This document shows positions 1 to 6,905 of a stretch of DNA of 9,774 nucleotides, one piece after another. The DNA lies in NCBI GenBank assembly GCA_021299675.1, contig JAJTIF010000296.1:1-9774 (forward strand), written 5' to 3'. Within the stretch, counting starts at the first letter, position 1, and every line of letters begins with the position of its first letter. The notes under the pieces were generated by a model. It was not told the origin of the DNA. It saw only the letters and a program-made list of their open reading frames with translations, and ran no database searches. The translations under genes were made by a program, and so were the position numbers. This DNA comes from Pseudomonadota bacterium. GTDB taxonomy: Bacteria > Bdellovibrionota > Bacteriovoracia > Bacteriovoracales > Bacteriovoracaceae.

Positions 1-343
1 AATTTCTCTTCTTTTTACTTTCTCCGCTTCTGCACAGCTACCGGAATCAGAAATCCGTGAACTTTTTGAAAAGTACGATCGCCTCATGGCCGGGGAGAAA
101 CAACAGAGCAAAGAAGTCTTCACCTATGAATTCCTTCAAGAGTTTGATGCGAAGGGGCTGAATTACAAGAGAGAAAAGTCAGACTACGTTTTAAATATCC
201 AACAGGGCAGCGTGAACAAGAATTTATTTTTTGTGAAACGTGTCTTTGATAAAGAAGCCAGCGATAAAAACGCAGCCACATTCATTATCGTCAAGGAGAA
301 GAACTCCTGGCGCATCCAAGGGACGATCAGCGATGATTTATAA
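1..343 (+). CDS. Small exported protein of unknown function, 5' end outside window
   Basis: The reading frame is open from base 2 to the TAA at 341-343, and the start codon lies to the left of the window. The first visible residues, ISLLFTFSASAQ, are the hydrophobic core and cleavage site of a Sec signal peptide (cut probable after SASA), so the first ATG inside the window at base 86 is an internal methionine. The mature part is about 100 residues, charged, with an N-terminal helix (ESEIRELFEKYDRLM) and a C-terminal strand pattern (FIIVKEKNSWRI). The ending is loosely reminiscent of small periplasmic NTF2-like folds, but that is only a guess; I do not recognise the family. It overlaps the next gene by 11 nt in another frame, so the two are probably co-transcribed and translationally coupled. 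Confidence 0.75.
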   Translation, partial: ISLLFTFSASAQLPESEIRELFEKYDRLMAGEKQQSKEVFTYEFLQEFDAKGLNYKREKSDYVLNIQQGSVNKNLFFVKRVFDKEASDKNAATFIIVKEKNSWRIQGTISDDL

Positions 344-692
344 AATTCTCCTCCTCATGCTTATGGTCAGTTGCGGCAAGATCCAGGAGGTCCAAGATAG
401 TTTTATCGCCATGAGCGGAAACAACTCACTAACTCAAGTTGACGTGCGGATCGGCTTCCTTGAACGCTCCCCCAATGGAACACTCTCAGATGACGTGGTG
501 GAATTCGAAAATACTCAGTACCGCGTGATGAGCATTAACCCTGAGGTGGCCAGCAGCTATCAGCAATTTCCCCGTGGTCAGAGAATCCCTGTCTACTTTA
601 AAGGAAGCTTTGCCAGACGCTCAGGACTGATGAGCACCAATCCCAGCATGGTGGTCGATGCGGTTGCCCTTGAGGCAATCATTCAGCGCTAA
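333..692 (+). CDS. Small putative lipoprotein, unknown function
   Basis: The ORF is open further upstream, but the start chosen is the ATG at 333 because it gives a clean lipoprotein signal peptide (MIYKILLLMLMVSC, modified Cys at residue 14, Gly at 15). The longer version from base 240 would put a charged 31-residue tail before that signal. The product is 119 residues. After the lipobox there is a short linker and then a compact domain rich in beta-strand patterns (VDVRIGFLERS, VVEFENTQYRVMSI, RIPVYFKGSF). No family is recognised. The ATG lies inside the last codons of the preceding gene (11-nt overlap), with only a weak GGA about 9 nt upstream, so translation probably depends on coupling. 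Its stop is 1 nt from the end of the opposing carboxypeptidase gene. Confidence 0.75.
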   Translation: MIYKILLLMLMVSCGKIQEVQDSFIAMSGNNSLTQVDVRIGFLERSPNGTLSDDVVEFENTQYRVMSINPEVASSYQQFPRGQRIPVYFKGSFARRSGLMSTNPSMVVDAVALEAIIQR

Positions 693-693
693 G

Positions 694-1443
694 CTATTTG
701 GCGAGGTAGGAGAGCTCGTCTTGGAAGCGATCCATTTTCTTTAAGAGAGCCTCTGAGGTGTTCTCTGGCAACTCAACAGTGATGACGGGAATCTTTCTCT
801 CTGCCCAAGCGTAACGACCAAGGCTTCCAGGGTAGTGGCCTAGCCGCTTCCATTTCATTGGCAGAAAAGCTGGCACTTTACCAGGACCGTCGTAATCAAG
901 CAGCGCAAAAGGAATATGCAAGGAAGCGATTAAGTCTGGCTGATAGCTGTCGATGATTTTCAGCAAACACTGCATCTCTGGCTCCACGCCGGCCTTCTCA
1001 CCGGGAAACTTGGCTTTCGGGCTCCCCGCTTTTTTCCAAGCTTCATGGGCAAGGGGATCCCAATTTTCCGTGGGGAAATGGCGATTGAGATCTACTCCAT
1101 TGGCGTTGGTTCGGGTTTGGGCCTGCACACCATCTGGATTGACGACCGGAAGAATAAGCCAAGAATTATGAGGCTCGATGCGCATCAGGCGCTTGATCCA
1201 ACGAAAGCCCATGTCACCGGCAGCGGGCTCGTTACCATGGATGAGTGAGAGCACGAGAATCTTTTTACCTTTGGGGTTCTTGGTTAATTTTTCAAACGAT
1301 ACAAGAGTCTCGCCGAGCTTTGAAACACAACCTTGAAGCGGAGTAAGCGCGGAGAAGACTTCGTCATGATTTTTATATCGCTCTCTCCAGGGAGAAGCCA
1401 AAACGATATGAGGAAATATAAGAGTTAATAAAATGAGGCGCAT
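694..1443 (-). CDS. mpaA: Exported M14 zinc carboxypeptidase, murein peptide amidase (MpaA) type
   Basis: A 249-residue metallocarboxypeptidase. The M14 signature is complete: HGNE (zinc ligands H69 and E72), NPDG 102-105, R111, NANGVDLNR 113-121 with N120 and R121 for substrate carboxylate binding, the third zinc ligand H176 in SLHIP, and the catalytic glutamate E224 in VELPE. The NANGVDLNR and VELPE surroundings match the MpaA branch, which in E. coli cleaves the gamma-D-Glu-meso-diaminopimelate bond of murein tripeptides. Unlike the cytoplasmic E. coli enzyme, this one begins with a Sec signal peptide (MRLILLTLIFPHIVLA, then SPW), so it should act in the periplasm or outside the cell. Its GGGGAGG Shine-Dalgarno lies 7 nt before the ATG but inside the terminator hairpin of the nuo operon. 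Family assignment is firm; exact substrate is inferred. It is convergent with the small lipoprotein gene. Confidence 0.88.
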   Translation of the reverse strand: MRLILLTLIFPHIVLASPWRERYKNHDEVFSALTPLQGCVSKLGETLVSFEKLTKNPKGKKILVLSLIHGNEPAAGDMGFRWIKRLMRIEPHNSWLILPVVNPDGVQAQTRTNANGVDLNRHFPTENWDPLAHEAWKKAGSPKAKFPGEKAGVEPEMQCLLKIIDSYQPDLIASLHIPFALLDYDGPGKVPAFLPMKWKRLGHYPGSLGRYAWAERKIPVITVELPENTSEALLKKMDRFQDELSYLAK

Positions 1444-1469
1444 AAAAAAGCCTCCCCAAAGGGAGGCTT
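1444..1469 (-). terminator. Rho-independent terminator of the nuo operon
   Basis: On the minus strand the sequence AAGCCTCCC, loop TTTG, GGGAGGC is followed by six T. The stem is 7 GC-rich pairs (1450-1456 with 1461-1467), extended by two more A-T pairs if the first T residues pair. It sits 5 nt after the nuoI stop and its T-run ends directly at the ATG of the carboxypeptidase gene, so it separates the two transcription units. Confidence 0.8.
1451..1457 (-). promoter_or_regulatory. Ribosome binding site buried in the terminator stem
   Basis: Minus-strand GGGGAGG ends 7 nt before the ATG of the M14 carboxypeptidase gene, an ideal Shine-Dalgarno and spacing, and it supports that start. Six of its seven bases form the 3' arm of the terminator hairpin, so in a read-through transcript the site would be base-paired. 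A transcript starting inside the hairpin, or one whose 5' arm is displaced, would expose it. Confidence 0.65.
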
Positions 1470-1474
1470 CCTAG

Positions 1475-1999
1475 TTACTTGTTAACGATACGGTCACGCC
1501 ACGCTACCACATCTGGAGCGAGGTAATCATACTTCATGGCATCGATCGTGTACTGTGCAAACTCGTAGTCCTGGGTGTGTGTGAGACACTCAGTAGGACA
1601 GACTGTGGTACAAAGACCGCAGTAACAGCAAAGAGCTGTGTCGATAGTAAACTGAGTGAGCTTTAAGCGGATCGACTGACCGTTAGATGTCTTCTTGATC
1701 TCTGAGCCTTCAGGCAACTTCTCAGAAGAGATGTAGATACAGTCTACCGGACAGGCCATCGCACACTGAGTACACGAGATACAGTTTTGAGCATCATTGT
1801 AGAGACGGTGACGAGCACGCTCTGGTAAAACCTCTCTCACTTCCGGGTACTCAATCGATACGGGCTTTACCCCCCACACAAAGCGGAAAGTAATCCACAT
1901 GCCTTTAACCGTCGTGGAAACACCGTTAAAGAGCTCAGCAAAATATGCTTTGAAAGCGCTGGGCTTGGCAGGGGCCTGAATTGTCGTGTGTGTGCTCAT
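1475..1999 (-). CDS. nuoI: NADH-quinone oxidoreductase subunit I (two 4Fe-4S clusters)
   Basis: A 174-residue complex I subunit that carries the two tetranuclear clusters (N6a, N6b) passing electrons towards NuoB in the connecting module. Two CxxCxxCxxxCP motifs are visible: C73, C76, C79, C83 and C124, C127, C130, C134, in the usual spacing, with the extra cysteines C87 and C138 following each motif. The first 40 residues hold an amphipathic region (FKAYFAELFNGVSTTVKGMWITFRF) typical of the part lying on the membrane arm. Length is normal for the family. The start ATG overlaps the nuoD stop by 4 nt (ATGA), with a GAGGT about 6 nt upstream inside nuoD. It is the last gene of the operon and is followed at once by the terminator. 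nuoH, which often stands between D and I, is absent here. Confidence 0.97.
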   Translation of the reverse strand: MSTHTTIQAPAKPSAFKAYFAELFNGVSTTVKGMWITFRFVWGVKPVSIEYPEVREVLPERARHRLYNDAQNCISCTQCAMACPVDCIYISSEKLPEGSEIKKTSNGQSIRLKLTQFTIDTALCCYCGLCTTVCPTECLTHTQDYEFAQYTIDAMKYDYLAPDVVAWRDRIVNK

Positions 2000-3171
2000 C
2001 GATCCACCTCTCCAAGAACGATATCAATTGATCCAATAGTCGCCACGAAGTCCGCAACCATCTGGCCTGGCGCCATGAGCGGGAGCATCGAGGTGTGTGT
2101 AAAACAGGGAGACTTAACTTTAAGACGGTACGGCTCTTTTCCACCCTTACTGATAAGGTGGATACCAAGCTCTCCGCGAGGACATTCCGAGCGAACATAG
2201 ACTTCACCTTCAGGGAGCTTAATCACCTTTGGCACTTTACCCATGACGCTTCCGGGTTCAAGCTTATCCATCACCTGACGGATGATCTTGATCGATTCCT
2301 TCACTTCTTTCATGCGCACGATGTAGCGGTTCCAGCAGTCTCCCACCACACCCATTTCACCAGTGCCCACTGGCACATCAAAATCAAACTCTGAGTAGAG
2401 TGAGTAAGGAGCATTCTTACGAAGATCCCACTTGTAGCCAGAGCCTCTCAACACGGGACCAGTGGCTCCGTAATCAAAGCAATCTTGGATCGAGAGCACA
2501 CCGACATTCGCGGTACGCTGAACGAAGATTTTGTTCATGGAAACGAGCTCGTGGTACATCTGAGTTTGCGGCTCGAACGCATCGAGGAATTCTTTCACTC
2601 GATCGATCTGGGAGTCAGTCCAGTCATTCCACACACCACCGATCCAGATGTAGTTATAAAGTAGACGCGCTCCAGAGATCTCCTCGAAGAGACGAAGAAT
2701 TTTCTCACGCTCATCAAAAGCATAAAGGAAGGGAGAGAAGGCTCCAAGATCGAGAGCGTAGGTACCAAAGGCCATCAAGTGAGAGGCAATACGCTGAAGC
2801 TCACAGGTGAGAATACGGAGAAGTTCAGCGCGACGAGGAACTTCAGTGCCGAGCATCTTCTCGACTGCCATCACGTAGCCCCACTCCATGTTCATGGAGG
2901 CGAGGTAGTCGAGACGGTCAACAAAAGGAATGATGCCACGGTAGTCGAGCGCCTCACAGTGCTTCTCCATACAGCGGTGAAGATATCCCAAGTGAGGAAT
3001 AGCGTGGGCGACGATCTCAGAGTCCGTCTTGATTTCAACTCTCAGAACTCCGTGAGTCGCCGGGTGCTGAGGACCCATATTGAGCGTCAGGAGGTCTGAC
3101 TTTAGTTTTTCAGTATCTGCATTAATGGTTGGTTTTTCAGCCAAGCCATCGATGTCCCATTTATTCATCAT
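1996..3171 (-). CDS. nuoD: NADH-quinone oxidoreductase subunit D (49 kDa type)
   Basis: A 391-residue subunit that with NuoB forms the quinone-binding pocket at the junction of the peripheral and membrane arms. MGPQHPATHG at 32-41 is the hallmark N-terminal loop; the conserved helix HRCMEK (65-70) is followed by the RLDYLASMNMEWGY region, and the C-terminus is the expected SIDIVLGEVDR. In HRCMEK a cysteine replaces the glycine or alanine usual in this position. There are no paired CxxC motifs for a NiFe centre, so it is not a hydrogenase large subunit. The ATG shares one base with the nuoC stop (TAATG), with GGGGAAGG ending 7 nt upstream; the second codon is also ATG, so the start could shift by one codon. 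nuoC and nuoD are separate genes here, not the fused nuoCD of enterobacteria. Confidence 0.97.
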   Translation of the reverse strand: MMNKWDIDGLAEKPTINADTEKLKSDLLTLNMGPQHPATHGVLRVEIKTDSEIVAHAIPHLGYLHRCMEKHCEALDYRGIIPFVDRLDYLASMNMEWGYVMAVEKMLGTEVPRRAELLRILTCELQRIASHLMAFGTYALDLGAFSPFLYAFDEREKILRLFEEISGARLLYNYIWIGGVWNDWTDSQIDRVKEFLDAFEPQTQMYHELVSMNKIFVQRTANVGVLSIQDCFDYGATGPVLRGSGYKWDLRKNAPYSLYSEFDFDVPVGTGEMGVVGDCWNRYIVRMKEVKESIKIIRQVMDKLEPGSVMGKVPKVIKLPEGEVYVRSECPRGELGIHLISKGGKEPYRLKVKSPCFTHTSMLPLMAPGQMVADFVATIGSIDIVLGEVDR

Positions 3172-3758
3172 TATTGCACCTTCCCCTCAGAGGCGTCGCT
3201 TGAAGCGGCCTCTTGTGCGCCTTTAATCATCTTTTGGCGGACAATAAACTCACGATCGGCCATGTTCATTTTACCCTCAGGGTAAACCGTCATGCCGTTG
3301 TAAACCTTCTGCGCCATGTAGTCTTTGCGAAGAGGAAAACCTTCCCAGTCATCAGGGCAAAGAATACGGCGGTGATCGGGGTGCTTGTTGAACTTCACGC
3401 CGAACATATCAAAACACTCGCGCTCCTGAAAATTAGCAGCAGGATAGAGATCACAAATGGTGTCCACGTTCGGACTCACGCGATCAGTGAGCTTGACCTT
3501 GAGGAGAAGCTGCGATGGTTTTTCGAAATCAAACTTAGCGAAGATGTAAACGACTTCCATATAGTCGACGTAGTCCACACCGCTGATAGCTTGCAGCACA
3601 TTCATGGAGCCTGAGCTCTTCAGGAAAGCGGCGACTGCGTGAATCTTCGATGCTTCAACGTAGACACTAGAGTCAGACTTCGCATCAGGGGCATTGTGAA
3701 CGGTGGCATTGGCCCCCGCAACGGCAGCATTAATTTTTTGCGCGAGTTCATTAAGCAT
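3171..3758 (-). CDS. nuoC: NADH-quinone oxidoreductase subunit C (30 kDa type)
   Basis: A 195-residue structural subunit of the complex I connecting module that packs on NuoD. The family signature lies at 112-146: ERECFDMFG, HPDHRRIL and DDWEGFPLRKDY. The N-terminal third (VYVEASKIHAVAAFLK, then ISGVDYVDYMEVVY) matches the usual alpha/beta fold. The C-terminal 20 residues are Ala/Ser-rich and look like a flexible tail. Its ATG lies 8 nt inside the end of nuoB, with only a GTGGGTG before it as a Shine-Dalgarno, so translation is probably coupled to nuoB. Its own stop overlaps the nuoD start by one base. Confidence 0.96.
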   Translation of the reverse strand: MLNELAQKINAAVAGANATVHNAPDAKSDSSVYVEASKIHAVAAFLKSSGSMNVLQAISGVDYVDYMEVVYIFAKFDFEKPSQLLLKVKLTDRVSPNVDTICDLYPAANFQERECFDMFGVKFNKHPDHRRILCPDDWEGFPLRKDYMAQKVYNGMTVYPEGKMNMADREFIVRQKMIKGAQEAASSDASEGKVQ

Positions 3759-4233
3759 GTTTCACCCACTTGTCACGGAGGAGTCTTTCATTGGCAATTT
3801 TCTTCTGAAGTGTCATTACACCTTCGATCAGAGACTCTGGACGCGGAGGACAGCCTGGAACATACACATCGACAGGGACCACTTCATCGACGCCTTTCAA
3901 GACGTGATAACCGTGCTGCCAGTAAGGGCCACCCTTGTTCGCGCATGAGCCCATGGAGATCACGTATTTTGGCTCAGCCATTTGCTCATAGAGCATCTTC
4001 ACTCGCGTTGCCATTTTGAGTGTAACTGTACCAGCCACAATCATCATGTCTGCACGGCGAGGAGTGGCCATGAAGGCACCACAGCCGAAACGTTCAAGGT
4101 CATACTTGGCCGCACCGGTCGCCATCATTTCGATGGCGCAACAAGCGAGACCAAAAGTCATAGGCCAAAGTGAGTTTTTGCGACCCCAGTTGAGAAAGTC
4201 ATCAACGGTGGTCAGGACGATGCCGTCTTGCAT
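3751..4233 (-). CDS. nuoB: NADH-quinone oxidoreductase subunit B (cluster N2)
   Basis: A 160-residue subunit that holds the terminal cluster N2, which reduces quinone. The four ligands are visible: tandem C31-C32 in LACCAIEMM, C97 in MGSCANKGG and C128 in PGCPPRPE. The stretch PRRADMMIVAGTVTLKM is the expected core. I chose the ATG at 4233 because it has GGAG 8 nt upstream and gives the normal N-terminus before the NSLWPMTFGLACC region. A longer frame from a TTG at 4299 would add 22 hydrophobic residues not expected in NuoB and would run through the likely promoter. It is the first gene of the nuo operon. nuoA, which commonly precedes nuoB, is missing; upstream is an unrelated protease gene 76 bp away. 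Confidence 0.96.
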   Translation of the reverse strand: MQDGIVLTTVDDFLNWGRKNSLWPMTFGLACCAIEMMATGAAKYDLERFGCGAFMATPRRADMMIVAGTVTLKMATRVKMLYEQMAEPKYVISMGSCANKGGPYWQHGYHVLKGVDEVVPVDVYVPGCPPRPESLIEGVMTLQKKIANERLLRDKWVKHA

Positions 4234-4253
4234 GGATTTAGCTCCAGATTTCA

Positions 4254-4299
4254 ATAATAAGAATAGCTTAAGAGTAAAGCTTAGGGGCAGGCTCGTCAA
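4254..4299 (-). promoter_or_regulatory. Possible nuo operon promoter region
   Basis: The 76 bp between the protease stop and the nuoB ATG hold promoter-like elements but no full consensus. One reading is TTGACG (4294-4299), 17-nt spacer, weak TACTCT. Another is TATTAT (4254-4259) as a -10 that would start the RNA about 14 nt before nuoB, but without a good -35. No terminator is seen after the protease gene, so read-through from upstream is also possible. Confidence 0.3.
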
Positions 4300-4309
4300 T
4301 CGACACTAG

Positions 4310-5206
4310 TTAGTTTTGAGAAATTCTTGGGCATCTTTGTTCGACATCTTGTCGAAACTTTTCCACTGAGGCGGGGGCCCGACCCTGCTGCATGTATGTG
4401 AGTCGACGGCGGTCGTTTTCACAAACCTTAGACAGGACTGTTTGATACTCTTGAATCGCAGCCAAGGGATAAGGAAGGCCATAAGCCGAGGAAACAAACT
4501 TTATTTTATCGTCTTTAAGTGCTGGAAAACTTGATTCGATTCCCCGCTCTTTTAGAATTTTTGAAATCTGAGTATGGAAGGCTCCCACATGATAGAAAAA
4601 TTCTGCTGCGCGACTGCGGCTTACCTGTCCTTGCGAATCCTTGATCTGAGCACAATTCGAGTCCACTTGAACGTCACGCGTAAAAAGCTCACTCATCACT
4701 TGGCACTCTGTGACGAAAGCCTGGACTTCCCCGCCCCGCCCCTCAATCGTGGAGACGATAAAATCCTTAAGCGAGAAGTTGATGGTGTAAGGGTTAAAAT
4801 TCTCTCGATACACATAGTGAGTCAGCTCGTGGGCCAGATCTAAAATCCCTTCCTTCCAGGGCATGTGACGATTCACATACACCAGGGAGCGAGACTCAAA
4901 GACCACATTCTCGGGAGATTCTGGATGAAACTTACGAATGAGCGTGGTGTCGGTGAGAGAGCTCTCCCCTGGCTTGATGACGTCAAGAAGTGTCAGGCCC
5001 TGTGAAGCCGCCTTACGGTGGGCCAGCTGGATTAATTTTTTACCGGTGTTCGATCGCTCGAGCAGCTCCAGCAGTCGAGCCACGTTGGTTTCTTCGGAGC
5101 TGGTCCACTTGGCCCAGTGGGTTCCCATGGGTGCTTCAACGATCAAAGTCTTCGCTGAGTGAGCAAAGACATTACAAGATAGGAGTGTGAGGAGAATCCA
5201 CTTCAT
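4310..5206 (-). CDS. Exported HExxH (HELTH) metalloprotease-like protein
   Basis: A 298-residue protein with a short Sec signal peptide (MKWILLTLLSCNVFA, cut probable after VFA) and a zinc-protease motif HELTH at 126-130 (H126 and H130 ligands, E127 catalytic). The likely third ligand is E160 in GRGGEVQAF, 30 residues further on, which would make it a gluzincin; E155 is an alternative. Around it, VYVNRHMPWKEGILDLAHELTHYVYR reads like a peptidase active-site strand and helix. The mature part has cysteines 168, 185, 262 and 292, enough for two disulfides in the periplasm. I do not recognise the exact family. It stands between the lipoprotein cluster and the nuo operon. Its Shine-Dalgarno GGGAGG lies only 2 nt from the ATG, unusually close, yet no other start would keep the signal peptide. 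Substrate unknown. Confidence 0.8.
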   Translation of the reverse strand: MKWILLTLLSCNVFAHSAKTLIVEAPMGTHWAKWTSSEETNVARLLELLERSNTGKKLIQLAHRKAASQGLTLLDVIKPGESSLTDTTLIRKFHPESPENVVFESRSLVYVNRHMPWKEGILDLAHELTHYVYRENFNPYTINFSLKDFIVSTIEGRGGEVQAFVTECQVMSELFTRDVQVDSNCAQIKDSQGQVSRSRAAEFFYHVGAFHTQISKILKERGIESSFPALKDDKIKFVSSAYGLPYPLAAIQEYQTVLSKVCENDRRRLTYMQQGRAPASVEKFRQDVEQRCPRISQN

Positions 5207-5215
5207 GACCTCCCT

Positions 5216-5231
5216 ATCGACTTAAGTCGAT
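5216..5231. repeat. 16-bp perfect palindrome before the protease gene
   Basis: ATCGACTTAAGTCGAT is identical on both strands. It sits in the 40-bp gap between the COG3014-type gene and the protease gene, directly upstream of the protease Shine-Dalgarno. It could be a dimeric repressor operator, or in RNA a 6-bp stem with a TTAA loop. It is not followed by a T-run, so it is not an intrinsic terminator. Confidence 0.6.
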
Positions 5232-5246
5232 GAGAGATTGATAGAA

Positions 5247-6905
5247 TTACATCTGGGGCAGGGAGTAGGTAAAAATAGCCTTCTCTTTGCTAGCCGTTAC
5301 ATCGCCAAGGGCGCGAAGCTCGACCCAACTATTTTGCTCAGCTTTTCGAACAATGTGAGCCTTGTAGGTACCCGCCTTAACTTTGAACTCTCCCATTCGT
5401 AGCGTTCGAGGAAGACTCTGCCAAGAGCGAGTGTCCGCGCGTTCCGAATACTTTATGCCTTTGGAAGCTGCCAGGTAGGAGGCAATGGCCGCGTATTTGG
5501 CGAAAGGATTCTCTTTGCCATCCTTGTTCATGCTCTTGTACACCGTCATGGCGCCAAGGATCGCTGCCACATGCTTCATCGCCACCCGCACTCCCGTGCG
5601 CACGATGCGCTGTGAAGACTCCTCTTCAAGACTCAGCTTGGCGACGTCTTCGAGGTGGGTGAGAACATTGAGCGGTTGCTGCGTTTTTTCACCCTTCTCA
5701 TTGGTGAGCTGCAACCACAGCTCTTGCGGGAGCGCTCCGGATTCAATAGCAGGAATTTCAAACTCAATCCCGAATTCATGCACGGCCACAGTCATGAGAG
5801 CATGGCGACCGCGGTAATCTCCATAGCTCGTGGTGCCTCGCGGATTGAGCCCTAACACGTTCACAGCAAACACCGCCAAGACTTCAGAGCCGATGCGAGC
5901 GATGTCTTGTTGCGTTTTTTTATCTTTGGAAAGCTTGGCAAGTCCCTGAACGCCGAGATTGATATCTTTGGCGATCTTGGCCGGAACCACCCCTTCCTCT
6001 AAAACCACGACGACGTTTCCAACTTCAGACTTTTTAAACTTGTTAATCTCATCGGCTGTGATGCCGAGCTGAGCGGTCAATGTCGACAGATCACTCGGGC
6101 GCAGTTTTTGGATGAGAGAGATGATTCGCTCGATCAGAAAATCCCGCGTGGAGGATGCTGTTGCGGTGGGAGCAATGTCTTTCACATCAGCAATGAACTG
6201 CCCTTTCTCCGTCAATGTCTCTGTTACGACTCCCACATACTCCGAAGACTTCGAGTTGAAGCTCGCATAGGTCGGCGAGAGATTCTTAAGGAGTTGAAAG
6301 CCATCCTTGTAGAGCTGAAGAGCAATCTGCTCGTCCGCACGAATGCCTGTGGCTTCGTGGACCTGCGCCGCTACGACCTTGGCCACCAGGTCATGTCGAT
6401 AAATTGATTTCCCTTCGGTCGCTCGCTGCCACTCTTGGAAAAAACTATCCCAGGCCAGCAGTGCAGCCCGAGCAGAGAAAAGGTTTCGGCGCGGATCATC
6501 CCCAATTTTATTTTGATACATCTTCAGGTACGCCATCGCCTGATGGTAGAAAAGCCAGGAGCGCTCATAAGGAGATCCAAAAAATTCACCGGAGGCATCA
6601 TTGAGGATCCACTTAGAGCCTTCTCGGGTCAGTGATTTCGTGTACTGAGCGTCCACCAGCTCTATGGCTCGATTGAAAAAGCCAACCGAGGCTTGGTAGT
6701 CCCCAGAAACATACGCCAGTCGTCCTTCTTCCATGAAATGCAGGAGTTGTGAGTTCGTGCTCTTCGTAAGCTCTGCCTTACTCAGAATCTCCCGAGCTTT
6801 GGCGAAGTCCCCGATAGCAAAAGCCTCCCGATAAGCCCGGAGAGTATCTCGCTCGCCGGTTCCACAACCGACGAGCAAGATAAGAAGAAGAAGGTGTTTA
6901 AGCAT
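5247..6905 (-). CDS. COG3014-type TPR lipoprotein
   Basis: A 552-residue predicted lipoprotein (lipobox LVGC, modified Cys at residue 14, then Gly, so outer-membrane retention is likely). Residues about 20-85 form helical repeat pairs of TPR type (YREAFAIGDFAKAREIL; LAYVSGDYQASVGFFNRAIEL). Middle: NVVVVLEEGVVPAK at 297-310. The C-terminal part has helical hydrophobic stretches (439-456, 467-482) and the element ADTRSWQSLPRTLRMGEFKV followed by AGTYK (490-515). These elements match my memory of the uncharacterised COG3014 lipoproteins, which are commonly encoded beside LpoB-like and LPP20-like genes, as here. The ATG shares one base with the stop of the LpoB-like gene (TAATG), so the two are translationally coupled. 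The TPR part suggests a scaffold for protein partners. Biochemical function is not known. Confidence 0.85.
   Translation of the reverse strand: MLKHLLLLILLVGCGTGERDTLRAYREAFAIGDFAKAREILSKAELTKSTNSQLLHFMEEGRLAYVSGDYQASVGFFNRAIELVDAQYTKSLTREGSKWILNDASGEFFGSPYERSWLFYHQAMAYLKMYQNKIGDDPRRNLFSARAALLAWDSFFQEWQRATEGKSIYRHDLVAKVVAAQVHEATGIRADEQIALQLYKDGFQLLKNLSPTYASFNSKSSEYVGVVTETLTEKGQFIADVKDIAPTATASSTRDFLIERIISLIQKLRPSDLSTLTAQLGITADEINKFKKSEVGNVVVVLEEGVVPAKIAKDINLGVQGLAKLSKDKKTQQDIARIGSEVLAVFAVNVLGLNPRGTTSYGDYRGRHALMTVAVHEFGIEFEIPAIESGALPQELWLQLTNEKGEKTQQPLNVLTHLEDVAKLSLEEESSQRIVRTGVRVAMKHVAAILGAMTVYKSMNKDGKENPFAKYAAIASYLAASKGIKYSERADTRSWQSLPRTLRMGEFKVKAGTYKAHIVRKAEQNSWVELRALGDVTASKEKAIFTYSLPQM

Noticed and set aside
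664..678. Hairpin TTGCC-CTTGA-GGCAA near the convergent gene ends as a terminator
   Set aside because: The stem is only 5 bp, lies in coding sequence and has no T-run on either strand.
240..692. Small lipoprotein starting at 240
   Set aside because: The added 31 basic residues are the out-of-frame reading of the preceding gene and block a normal lipoprotein signal.
2400..2810. Plus-strand open frame of 136 codons inside nuoD
   Set aside because: Arg/Ser/His-rich reading opposite a highly conserved gene, with no ribosome binding site and no recognisable motif.
1475..4233. Group 4 hydrogenase instead of complex I
   Set aside because: The large subunit lacks the paired CxxC motifs for a NiFe centre and has the complex I hallmarks MGPQHPATHG and a GEVDR end.
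3751..4299. NuoB with a TTG start at 4299
   Set aside because: It adds a hydrophobic N-terminus not found in the family, and the ATG at 4233 has a good GGAG at 8 nt.
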